A DNA stretch of 50,910 bases. Origin: Mesotaenium endlicherianum (lineage: Eukaryota; Streptophyta; Zygnematophyceae; Zygnematales; Mesotaeniaceae). The translations under genes were made by a program, and so were the position numbers. Under the pieces are notes generated by a model, which was not told the DNA's origin, made no database searches, and was given only the letters and a program-made list of their open reading frames with translations. Shown here piece by piece: positions 1 through 10,972 of this stretch (positions are counted from its first letter, which is position 1; each line of letters begins with the position of its first letter). Location of the stretch: assembly GCA_009602735.1 (NCBI GenBank), contig WELA01008001.1:625933-676842 (forward strand), read 5' to 3'.

Positions 1-536
1 GTGGGGGGGGAGGGGGACAGCAGGCAAGGGGAGAACTTCAACCAAGTGAAACTGCCAAAGGATGCCACATTCGGTGGAAGAAGCAGCCACACGCCATTTC
101 CAAAAGGCTTGTGCACACTAGGGCCTGCCCTGAAAAATCCCTGTCGGGGCACCCTGCCCCGACGAGATGATGCCTTAGAAAGCCTGCCTTGGATGCAGAT
201 GCTTCTGGCACGCGCGATTACACATGCCGAGAGATCGCAACCACCAGCACTGCTGCAGCTGACTCAATGCCTTACCCCCCCCCCCCCAACCTGGAGACCA
301 GGCGCTGCTAACAAATGCAAATAAGACATGCCAAGAAGTTCACAATGCAACAGACGAGGAGGGAGAGGAGGTTGTTGAGAGTGAGAGCGAAAGCGGGTCA
401 GGGGGGACGGTGGCGGTGGTGGTGGTGGGGGGGGGGAGGGAAAGAGGGGGGAAATGTGAACGTCTGAGCACTAGGCTGCGGTCTAACGGCCTTTCCGTTG
501 CAAGGGCTTGTCGAGGATGTATAAAGAATGCGATGC

Positions 537-3254
537 TTAAAACCCCGATGCGCGTGATGAGCAAGTGAGAAGCTCCCTTGAGATCCCCTTGGCGCGTGCG
601 CTGAAGTTCCGCTGCACCTTGGAGGGTGCAGAGGCATCGTGACTCGTGATTGGGTGATTTGTGATTTTGTGATTTGTGACATGACGGGTAAGTGTGAGGA
701 GCTCTTGAGATTACCTCAGCAATCACAGGGTTGCGCTGCATGTGCTTGCTGACGATTGCAGGAGAGCATGATTCGTAGTAGATCTGACGGTGAGTAAATT
801 GCTTCAGAATTCACCTCGGCAGGTGCTGGGGCTTCCCTTCAAGGGCTCGAGGGTGCAATTGATTGCAATAAATATTTGGAGAATTGAGTCTCTACAAAGA
901 CCTGACGGGTATGCGGGGAGCGTCGGAAATTACCTTGGCAGGTGCTGGGGATGGCGGTCACAATGAGAAGTTTGGGGCGACAGCGCTCGGCCGCCGCGAT
1001 CTTGGCCACCAGCAGCTTCCCTGCGTCTCACAAACATTATAGCACATAGCATATAGCAGTACATTATTTGATTAATCAATAACGCACTACCTTTCAGATT
1101 ATCATGTACATACCGGTGTGCATACCAGTATGTAAATATTGCTCAAGAGAATGCCCATGGGCTCATGACTTGCGAAGACTCATTGCTGATTCATCCTCCG
1201 AAACTTTCGCAAGTTGACCGCAAGAGTCTTTACGTTCGTGTCAAGTTCATGTTTCCTAGCACGTTTGGAAACATTGCAGGGAAGAGTAACTTAGGGCAGA
1301 AGTATATCACCTTCCCGGAAGGGAGGGGGATTACCAGGCATAAATAGCCTGCTACAGTTTACTATAGGAACTTACACATGTGCACCAACAAACTGCCCAC
1401 TAGGACTCGCCCAAAGCAAAAGCATAGAAATTCACATCTGTATGTAAGTGAGTCCCTGAAAACCCAACAAAATAACGCCTAAAGTCACGCGTATGATTTT
1501 ATGAGTGCATTCTTATTCTCAAACACCGCGCGCTTGTAACCAGAAGAAGAGTATCAACAGCAGGGAAGGCAGAAGGGCCTTGATGGCACAACTTATTGTC
1601 CGCATGCTAACATCAGCCATCGCTATGATCACGCTCTTGTCACCCCTGAAACATCAAGCCCATAACTGCACGTAGACGTTCAGTCATCGCACTGTTCCAA
1701 ACGAATGTCTGATGCATCTATCTGCAGCTGCTCCTACTGCCCCTCCTGCTCCTACTGCTCCAACTGCTCCTCTTGCTCCTCTTGCTCCTAGCCTCACCAG
1801 CCGTTTAAAACCGAAGAGGGAGCACCCGGCTTCAGCTTCACGCTGCGCTTCAATCTACTGCTTACACAATACACAGGCCTTATGGCCTTACATGGTGCTA
1901 CCAGCAGCTATTGGCAGCAGCATTCGGCAAACACAGTCAGCAGGGAGAGTCACCTTGACTTGCAACTGGCACTAGCAGAAAGGACGGAGCCCAAACTCTT
2001 GCCTGGGTACTGGCATGACTAGAAAGAAGAAGGAGAAGAAGAAGAAAAATAACGAAGAGACTTTGCAGGGTCATCCACCTCATGCAGAAGCGAGCGGGAT
2101 GAACTTATGTATGCTAGCAAACTGATCATAGTGATCAAACTGATTGAGAAGCATCATGCCAGCTCGAAGAGCGTCTGCTGTGGGGGTAGGTCAAGTTCTG
2201 GGAGTGGATGTACGTTCCATAAACACACTCTTTGTACAAACACTAGCGCTCCGTTCCACTGACAAGACCCAAGCAGAGATACGGGACAACAGCAAGGTCC
2301 CCTATCATGGCCAGTCTGGCTGTCCTAAAGTCTACTCTTCAAACACGTCAGAATCACACACAACAGGAAACCTCCCCTGCCCCCCCCTCCCCCACCCTCC
2401 CTTCTTACCCCTACCCACTATCTCGTTTTCTCCTCCTTGCCCAGAAAAGGGGGTGGTTGGGGGGTCATCTGATCCTCCAGAGAGTTGACCATCTCTTAAA
2501 GCAAACAGAAGCACAGCAGCTGCCACCCTGACCGGCTTCTTATCACATTCTTGTTCACACACCAGAGAACCGCAAATAGGGATGCCATAAGCTATGATAA
2601 AATGTTGCAACCATGAGGAAGGAGCAGCCCCTCCCATACTTCACAGCTAAACGAAAATTGACAAATCTGCAACTAAATCGGTTGCACACACGGCCCCATT
2701 GACAGGAGCGAAATGCTGCTGGTGAAGTGCTGCTAGTATATTGCTGCCGGTTAGACACTGCTTATTTAACACTGATGTCAGCTCCCATCAAACCTTCCAC
2801 GTTCCTGACATGTTTCTTTGGTATCGATAGGTCATGCTATGAAACCCAATGCTCGCGACATAGGGTGCATCCCTCAAAAGTCTCACGCACGTTCTGTTTC
2901 CATGCTCCCCCACAGAGAAATCATACACTCACTACAACATCACTTACCCGCCATTCGGTCATCTTCACCGACGTCACGGATGGCGAATCTGTCAGCAGTA
3001 GGTCCTCGATGCTTAGTTGCGACGAGCAGCAGAAGAAGAGAAGCGCAAGCTGCTACCACGATGAACCTTTTGCCAGAGCTGACTCTGGGTCTGACATATA
3101 TCCTGCCCCCACCTTTCTGCCCCTTTTCTTTGAGCGCTAACTTCTCTGACACCTTCTCTGAGACTTTGGGACCTCCTCTGTCCCTGTCCCTATCACTGTC
3201 AGAACCGGCCATGATATGCTCCATGGATCCACTATTATACTGACTCAGCGGCAT
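537..3254 (-). CDS. Tentative four-exon gene for a single-pass membrane protein, function unknown
   Basis: A phase-consistent model is complement(join(537..611, 715..783, 902..1020, 2948..3254)), about 189 residues. Exon 1 gives a Ser/Asp/Arg and Lys-rich N-terminus, then one hydrophobic segment (core IVVAACASLLLLLVA), and ends at a strong donor (G|GTAAGTG at 2947). Exon 2 starts after CGCAG at 1021 and encodes KLLVAKIAAAE and RPKLLIVTAIPS. Exon 3 (715-783) has clean acceptor and donor sites. Exon 4 ends at TAA 537-539. The exon 2 donor needed for phase (GTCTTT at 901) is weak. A stronger donor at 933 (GTAATT) breaks the frame to exon 3, so an exon may be missing. A rival first exon at 1620-1527 also encodes a membrane segment. 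The layout suggests a type II membrane protein, but I do not recognise the family. ATG 3254 or 3224 could be the start. Confidence 0.3.
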
Positions 3255-4486
3255 CCGAAATGTGTATAACCCTGCAAAAGAGCTGATGAGCGAAGACTCG
3301 ACGACGAGCAACAGTCTGGGAAGCTATATGGTAGAAGTAAACAGGCGACTAAAGAACAAGAGGAGACGAAGGAACAAGAGGAGTGAAAGAGCAGTACTTC
3401 AAGGTGAACAGAAGGGGAGCTTAAGACTTGTACTTCTGATTATACACTGCCTGTCACCAGGGAAGTAAGCCGGCACAAGTAAGCTGCTGGCTGCTATACA
3501 ATGTAGCCAAATGGTCTACATGGACACGGCCTTAAGGTTTCCGAACAACAGAAGAGCGGGCAATGGAGGGAAAAATATGCAGAGGACTGCACTACTGGTG
3601 GATGCTACGAAATTAGAGATTGTCTTTCCATCAAAGCATTTCATATCCTTTTCCACATCTTTTGTCACATCAATTTGCACCATAGACCGTTGTATTGCAC
3701 ATTGCCGGAGTTCCCCTCAGGTTCAGGTCACTGTAAGTGCCTAGGTGACGTGCTACTGAACTTCATATCACGGCAGACCACTTTATACCATCTACTCGAA
3801 TTGGCTCGAATCCGAGATTTGGTTAGACACTGATAGCCAACAATAGAAGCAAATCAATCTGCTTCGACTGACAAACTCTGCCTGTACCAGCATGTACCGG
3901 TTTGTACTGCATGAGTACCCACCTTGCCCACCTTCTGTAAACAACGTGCCTTAACAATCGTTGTACCTTTGATTAACTCCGCTTATATATCTACAAATTA
4001 AATCAAATGCTTTATCTTGGCGAAGCGCGCCTCGAAAGTCAAAACCTGGAGTCGCGGTCCATGCCCGTCGATGCAGAATCTGCACACATATCCAAATTTA
4101 TTTACGGATATGCACTTGACATCACGACATACATAAGCTGAGCTTAGCTGACATGAGCAATTTGACGACCTGGCAATCATACTCGTTCCTACTTCTGGCT
4201 TGTTTCCCAAACTCCATCAGTGGCATCAGTGGCCAGTGGTGGCCAGCAGTCGACGCACCAAGACACGACACCAAGTGCCAGCAAGGCACGACTCCTCGCG
4301 AAAAACGATTGCACTGATGTGCACTACTGATGCGTAACACGAGCTTAAATGGTCCGCAGGAGTACATGCTAAAAAATCATATGACCTCGACCGACTGACT
4401 GCCCATTGCATTCCACGAGCGTTAGTAGTTCTGACTCTTCTACTATCCATTCCTTGCGCGACGGAGTTGCGAGTTTTATCTGCACC
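3255..4486. other. Intergenic stretch, no gene recognised
   Basis: It has only short reading frames with no recognisable domain, and no convincing splice-linked exons. It lies between the tentative minus-strand gene and the small plus-strand gene at 4487, so it should hold both promoters if both genes are real. Confidence 0.4.
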
Positions 4487-5273
4487 ATGCAGAAAGCCAA
4501 GGAGGCTGTTAAGAACGAAGTGGCATCTGTGAAAGGCCTTGTTCACCACAAAGAAGAAGCCGCGAAGGCAGAAGCAAGTAAAGCTGGGACTTACGTCAAG
4601 CATCCTTCAGAACAGTAAGTGCTTCTATTATGGACATACGTTCCAGTTGACTTTAGCATATGTGAATTATTGAAACCGGAGGCCTAATGTTTGATTGCAC
4701 AGCCACTCTTGTTATTCGGGTATTGTGCAAGGTTGGAATCTAAGAATTTCATGAGCATGACAAACGTGTGAAAACTTATGGGGGGTAAAGTTTTCCAGCC
4801 TTGGTTGCTCAGCCTTAGCAGTATGTAGCATAGCTGTCCCGATGTGAATCAGACACGAAATTAGATGGACAAGGATGAGAAAAAGCTATACGGACGCATC
4901 TTTGTACAGGTAGGATCTTGGGGTGTTGCCTGTTTGCAGTTATTATATATTGGACCATTTCAGACTGTACCTCTCCCTTGGAAAGAGACGACCTGCCAGT
5001 TGCCAGTCCTTCACATAGTAATACATATAATTTTTGTACTTCAAATTTTTCTTTAGTGGAAGGGAACATGATGAGGGTTGCTCTTTCAAAACATGTTGCT
5101 TGGTGCATTATATCTTGTATATAATGACGTTTCCTAGCTGTTAACTTATCAGGCCCAAGCTGGATGAAGCGAAGGATGAGGCAGACATGAGAAAGGAAGC
5201 AGCCAAGGAGGAGCGCTTCGCAGGCGAGACAACACCCAAAGCAGCTCAACTGAGAACAAATTTTGAGAGTTAG
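4487..5273 (+). CDS. Small two-exon LEA-like hydrophilic protein (82 aa)
   Basis: The model is join(4487..4614, 5153..5273). The intron has a canonical donor (CA|GTAAGTG) and a pyrimidine-rich acceptor (TTATCAG), and the exons join in phase 2|1 with no frame break. The stop is TAG 5271-5273. The product is almost entirely Lys, Glu and Ala, with repeats such as MQKAKEAVKNEV, EEAAKAEASKAG and EADMRKEAAKEE. It has no signal peptide or membrane segment. This is the composition of amphipathic-helix LEA proteins, which protect membranes and proteins during desiccation or freezing. Small plant LEA proteins often begin MQ(S/K)AK in the same way. It could instead be an unrelated charged helical protein, because composition carries most of the evidence. 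Its neighbour at 7302 has the same exon layout and intron phase. Confidence 0.6.
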
Positions 5274-7301
5274 CAATTGCCAGCATTTCCAACATCGCTC
5301 TTCTTTCTCTACATCAATGTTTGATATTGGGCCAAATATTTTCATGACTAAGTTCTGATTATGTTTGAAGGGAATATTTAGAAATTACCCCTGTGAAGAG
5401 CATACAAGGAGATTTTGTACAGGTGCAAGGGAGGTTCTGTGCTTTTAATATGCAGCTAGGGTAGCTAGGGTGGTTGATGGGGTGGTTGTATGGGTACTTT
5501 ACTTGATAATAGTCTATGAGTAAGGGCAGTAGTGTTGCATATGGTCTCGCCTTTCCAAGTTTCTGGATCAGATTAGCATCACAGCAGGCACAATAAGTTG
5601 AGCATAGCATAAGAATGTATATTCCACCAAGGTACATACATCGGTTGTGAATAGGAGGTGCCGACAGTACCTTTTGAATCATGAGACGCATAGAACTATG
5701 TTTCTTAGGAATCATGTTAATGATTCCCCAAAAAAACCTTTTGTTACTTGTTCAGTGAGCATTTGTTGACATTGTTCGTGTCTTAGCCTAGCTTCTTGTT
5801 GGCCTTAAGAAGAGGCAACGCACTATATCTCGGAGAGAATGTATATAAATTAATTACTAATTTCCTCATGATATGTACCCAAACCATATCTTTACGCTTC
5901 ATGTAGTCTTTCTTGTTTAGGTGAAGGCTCTGTTTCTCATGCACAGTTGGTTTTCGCACTACGAGCAATCAACCTCAATGGTATAAATGGAAAGTATATT
6001 ATTCTTTATTGCAGAAGTGTTGAGTCAACAATACCTTTTTTTTTTGGGTTCAACATTTGAGGCGCATATATGGAAATGATAATGTTTCAATCCACCATGC
6101 CTGAACACGCACATGGCATAGGTTTGGCAATAGTATCGAATGTAGATTATCAATAGGTAATTTTGTAGAAGGTAAGAGAACTCATGCCGCTCCCTTAGCC
6201 TGCGTGTACTTGGACATTATACGAAACTAAAGTTTTATACGGCAGATCTAAAACAGGAAGCTGAAAAATACTCTTCGTTGAACGGACTAGATTATTATCT
6301 ACACATTGTGTCATCTACTCTTATGTTTTTGCCTGTTACTCACACTCTTTTGTCTTCTGTTTTTCTACATAAAGCTCGCTTCTGAAAATGTATGGTGGCC
6401 TCCTGTCAACGCCTATACTTGTCTAAAAAAAGCGATTTATTTCATATTATCTAAAATATGGAAAATGGGAATAAATTGCGCTTGCGAAGTGAGGCCTACT
6501 TAGAAGCGCCTCCAGCCGTTGCCAACGTCAAAAACGTCGATATCACCATTCCAAGCTATAGCCATACGCACAGAGCAAGCCCAGGGAATATCAAAGACGA
6601 AAGGAGATACACGCGTCATTCACAAAATCCGGTCGAGCAGTTCCAGCGTCCACAGAATTTTGCCAAATGGTGCTATTTGAGAGCATTTTCATCACATATT
6701 ACCAGATGGCGCTGCTTGACGTTGTGAATAGATTTTGCACGCTCGGTTCATGGATGCTATATTCAGTAGTGCTTCAACCATGCTTCAACACACCTCAGTG
6801 CGGCTTCAGTGCACTTACAGTGCCTTAGTGATAGCTTTAGATCTGCTAACACATAAGCAGTGAAGGGAGAACAAACAGAGGCAAACCTGGAACTTGGTTG
6901 TATAGAGCAGCAGTATATCAGGTTAACAGAAAAAGACGTGCAAGGTGAAATTGATTCATGTAAATCGAAGTATAGTATACATTACACGCGTCCATCTACG
7001 GAGGCAACTTTTGCGTCAGATTTTAGACTGCAACTTACGCATTACTACTTCGTCCTCGGCTTATACCCTCAAGGACAGCCTGAGGTGTAGTCGCGCACAA
7101 TTTTAGTATCTGCAGATTTTTACAAAGCGTCTTCTTATCAGATCCAGACGTGGGGTGTAACGAGGGAGTGCTTACTTTAATAACGTACCACGACGCAAGC
7201 TGTCTGGAGTGGGAAGGAAGACAGAACCACGTAAAACGTGCTAGCTCACAGTAAAAAAAGACTTGTCTATTGGATATAGTCGACTGCTTGCATCTGTCAG
7301 T
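5274..7301. other. AT-rich intergenic stretch
   Basis: No supported gene or RNA gene was seen. All reading frames are short and lack domain character. ACGT cores (CCACGTA, AACGTGC near 7228-7241) lie about 60-75 bases before the ATG at 7302. They resemble the core of ABA-response elements, but such short motifs are common by chance. Confidence 0.35.
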
Positions 7302-9613
7302 ATGGTCGATACTGTGCACATAGTTAGTCCTACCAACCAGGAGAAGAGGAAGGAGTTCAAAGAAAACGTGGTGGAGAGAGCCAAGGGCATGAGAGCAGAT
7401 GCTAAAGAAGCGGTGCAGAATGTCATCAACCGTGGAAACAGGTGAGCGTTTCTTAAGACACCTACATGGACACTGGACAATCGGCAGTACCATCTATTTT
7501 CAGACCTTATGAAACTTAGCCGCACAACAATAGACTTGAATAGAGTACCATCAGGTATAGATGCGAGGAAGGTGTCACTCGAAGGTTTCTCCTAGTGCAC
7601 CACTGGTTATAAAGGAACAGGGAGAATATATCCATCCCGCTGAAATGAAAAAGAAGACATAGAATAGGCCTCATCAGGTCGCTCTCCCTTCTATGAGCCA
7701 TCGGGTGCACTATCACTCGCAAGCTGAAGAACAGATTGTGTAGCAGCTGGCATTTTTACATTGTGAGGTCACGGCTTGGAAAGCCAACTCTGCGCCATGG
7801 CTGGCACATGTTGGAAAGCTTGCATGAACATCATGGAGGCCTAGCCCCTTGTAACAAAAGTCCACAAGTTGTTGCACTTGAGAGACGTGCGTGAATCGTG
7901 GAGGGTTTAAAAAACGTGAAGGATGAATATTAGGTTTGGGCTGGAATGCAGATGACGGTCGTTCATTATGTCTGTTTGAAATTGGAAATTGGGGTCGGGG
8001 GGGGGGGGACGGGAGGCAAGGAGGGGAGAGGGCAGGAAGTGGGGAAGGAGGCGGCAAGGACGGAGGAGGGCGGGAGGGAGGGCGTTGTTGGGCAAGGCAA
8101 CATAGATTTATATTGGCCACACTAGCATCTGCAGACCCAGCTTGCCTGCTGCCACACGCGTTCCTCCCACCGATACGCAATCTCATGTCTCCGCTGCAGC
8201 CATACTAGAATCGGGATGCCCACTCTTCCTGATGCTGCACATACCCTCCTCCCAGGGGCCACCACCCGTCCACCTCCTGTCCACCCACAATTCCAGCTCC
8301 TTCAGCACCCCTCCTCCTTCTCCTCCTCCTCCTCCTCCTCCACCACAGCCCGCTGCGGGGTTGTGGGTCCTCCCTCGTGCGGCTCACTCCCTTGAAGCTT
8401 CCAACATCTACAGATACCCCACTCTCTCAGAACCACTGCTCCTCCTCCTCCTCCTCCATAGCCTGCTGCTGGGTCGTGGGTCCTCTCTCCCACGCCCTCC
8501 GCCTGCCCCTCACTCCCTTGCCCCTGCTGATTTCTGTCTTACGCTGCTACACGCTGTACGTTCACCTCGTGAGGACATGGAGGAGTAGGGTGCCTGGAGT
8601 GCCCTGCTCCTGCCCCGCATTCCCCCGCAGACTCTACTGTGCTGCATGCCAACCACCAGAAGCCTTAGGGACATTGAGAACTAGTCTGCCCCACTCTTGT
8701 CCTTCACACACGTGATGTGAGCATACGGTGCGTGCCCATCGCAAGGGCATCGCAGAGTAAGAAGCTCTGCTCCTGCCCCTCATTCCCCAGAAGACTCTCC
8801 CGCTGCGTATCCTCTATCATGAGAGCGTCAAAAAGTAGGCTCACTCCGCGGCAGTGCTGCTGGCACCTTGCCCGACAGCGGCACCACTGCCAGGCAGCTC
8901 TGCCTGATAGGTTTGCTCCGCAGCTCTGGCTAAAGCGTGACAGACGTGCGTGTGTGCGTGCGTGCGTTCATCGGATGTGTCCCTGCAGCGAGGCGAGGGA
9001 GAGGGCGCACGAGCAGGCGGTGCAGACAAAGAAGGAGGCCGCCGCCACCCGGCTGGAGAATCTGGCGCCCGTGAGGCTGCAGCAGGCGCAGGCCGCCGTG
9101 GGCGCCGCCCAAGCGGCAGCGCCAGCTGTCGCGGCTGCTCACGCCGCTGCCGCCGCCTCCTCTGCTGCTGCGGCCGCCGCACCTGCCGCTGCTCCAGCTC
9201 CTGCACCTCCCGGGATTTCCGTGCCAGGTGGCGCTCCTGCTGCTGCTGCAGCTGCTCCTGGAGCTTCTGCACCCCAGGCGTCAGCGCTAGCTGGAATGCC
9301 AGGTGGCACACCTGCCGGGGCTGAGACTGGTGCTACTGCTGCTGCTTCTGCAGCTCCAGAGTCGGCGGCTTCAGCGCCAGCTGCCATCCAGGCCAAACCG
9401 GCGGCTGTCACTCCTGCAGCAGGTACTGGAAGCGGTGCTGCAGATGGTTCTGGCGCCAGCGATGCTTCTGGAGCTCCATCACTCGCTACATCTGCACCAT
9501 CTGATGAACCAGGGGCATTGCCAGCTGGCGGCCCTGCTGCTGATAGCGATGCAAGTGCGTCGCCAGCTCAGCCAGCTCTTGGAAGATTGGCTGCATCGTC
9601 ACCATCATCGTGA
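7302..9613 (+). CDS. Two-exon charged N-terminus plus Ala/Pro-rich protein, LEA-like (254 aa)
   Basis: The model is join(7302..7441, 8989..9613). The donor is AACAG|GTGAGC and the acceptor is CCCTGCAG at 8988. The exons join in phase 2|1 and recreate a serine codon. Residues 1-46 are charged and helical (KRKEFKENVVERAKGM, RADAKEAVQNV). Exon 2 continues in that style (EARERAHEQAVQTKKEAAA). From about residue 75 it becomes an Ala/Pro/Gly/Ser low-complexity tail of about 180 residues with no stop until TGA 9611. No signal or membrane segment is seen. The charged part and shared gene structure suggest a paralogue of the gene at 4487. The tail comes from GC-rich GCN/CAG-type triplet repeats and may be disordered. 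The 1.5 kb intron is full of simple repeats, so an unseen internal exon is possible. Confidence 0.5.
7995..8600. repeat. G-rich tract and duplicated (CTC)n segments in an intron
   Basis: A run of twelve or so G residues near 7998-8009 leads into a purine (GGA/GGC) tract to about 8090. Two (CTC)n blocks, at about 8290-8342 and 8434-8458, are each followed by related text (CCNGCTGC, GGGTCCTC, CACTCCCTTG). That indicates an imperfect tandem duplication of roughly 130 bases. All of it lies inside the intron of the 7302 gene. Confidence 0.7.
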
Positions 9614-10972
9614 TGATATCAGGCCACCTGCGTGCCAGGCAGCTAGGCAGTTGCCATTGGCGTGACTTGGTTCTATCAGTTGCCAAAAGTATGTCGTGAC
9701 TTGTTCGTGTAAAACTGACAATCGTAGGTTGTTGCCCTCATGGTGTATATATCAACAATAGATCGGTGATTAGGATATTGAGTGTAGATGTGTAGATGTC
9801 TTTGTGTAGCAAACAAAGCTTTGAGCGCGTCAATGTGTGTGGGTCTATCAGTTGGAGGATCCCCTGAAGGGTCCACCGACTGCTGCACTGAAGGGGTACC
9901 CAATCAGCAGAGGTGACCATGTCTTTTGCAGCGAGCAGATTGCTTGGTTATGAGTCATGTCCCCTCTTAAGAGCGTATGAAAACAACAATTGTTACATGC
10001 CAATCCAGATATTCTACGATAGGATAAGAATTAAAAATGTATTATAGAAAGGTAGATGAAACAGCTTCGCAATATCGCCTAATGAGCTCATTGTGGCCGC
10101 GCTTCTGTCTGGAAGCTAGGAATTAGAGCCATAAGCTTTGGGTGCAGGCAACATGAAGAGTTAGTTCAGCGCTTCATTTGATATGCTCTCTTCCTATACT
10201 ATTGCGCAACTAACTAGGAGATCAAGAAATAATACGTGATGAACGTGGATCGAGATAGCTCACCTGAACCACATCATGCATGAAGTAGTGTGTTCTCCCA
10301 AATGTTTTGGTGGGGGGACGGCAGACAGAGGTGTGAACCACCCCGGTTATAATATCATACATAAGCTTCACACACCTGAAGCAATAAGCACTCAAACTTT
10401 CGTGTGTATGCAACCAGATTCAATTCAGTTGATGACTATGCACCAAAGTGGACATGCAATTGTCCACATGCAATTGCCCACTTTTATGACAACCAAGCTT
10501 GTTATATACAGCCACGATGCCATCACTCTTCTCTTCTTTGAGCTCAAGTCGTTTGATATCACAAACATCACAATTCGAGTCCTGGTTGTTCAGAGCAGAT
10601 CCACTACCACCATCCAAGTCCACGGTGCCTACCACTCAAGATGCTCTCTCCTGCAGTGTTCCTACATGTGATCGGAAGAAAAGATATAAATATAGTAGCA
10701 CCTTACAGTAGCAGCTCCCAAGCTCGCAAGATCCCAATGTTACTGCCTGATTCTAATCCTCATTCTCCACTACCTCCCTACCTCCCTACCTCAATACCTC
10801 CCTACCTACTCCTCTTCACTTTTCCTACTTCCCCTCCTCATCCAGCACGTTCAATATCGAGCCAAGCTCTCGGGCTCGCTCGCAAGATCCCAGGGTACTG
10901 CACGCGATCGACTCGCTTTAGGTCCTCTACACCCCTCTGCCTACTATCCAGCAGGACTGAGTACGAGGGGAG
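9614..10972. other. Intergenic stretch between convergent genes, with a (CCCTACCT)n microsatellite
   Basis: The plus-strand gene ends at 9613 and the minus-strand PARP16-like gene ends at 10973, so this stretch should hold both 3' ends. A CCTACCT-type microsatellite lies at about 10770-10812. The phrase GCTCGCAAGATCCCA occurs twice (near 10722 and 10877). No coding region is supported. Confidence 0.5.

Noticed and set aside
1527..1653. Alternative first exon with MADVSMRTISCAIKALLPS and a hydrophobic run
   Set aside because: It has the right phase for the exon at 1020, but its donor (GGTGTTT) is much weaker than that of the exon ending at 2948. Kept only as a rival.
4865..5056. Small plus frame with MDKDEKKLYGR and a possible donor
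   Set aside because: It lies in the intron of the 4487 gene and its phase does not match exon 2 at 5153.
8142..8715. Pro/Ser/Leu-rich frames over the (CTC)n blocks
   Set aside because: They are simple-repeat translations inside an intron, open in several frames at once.
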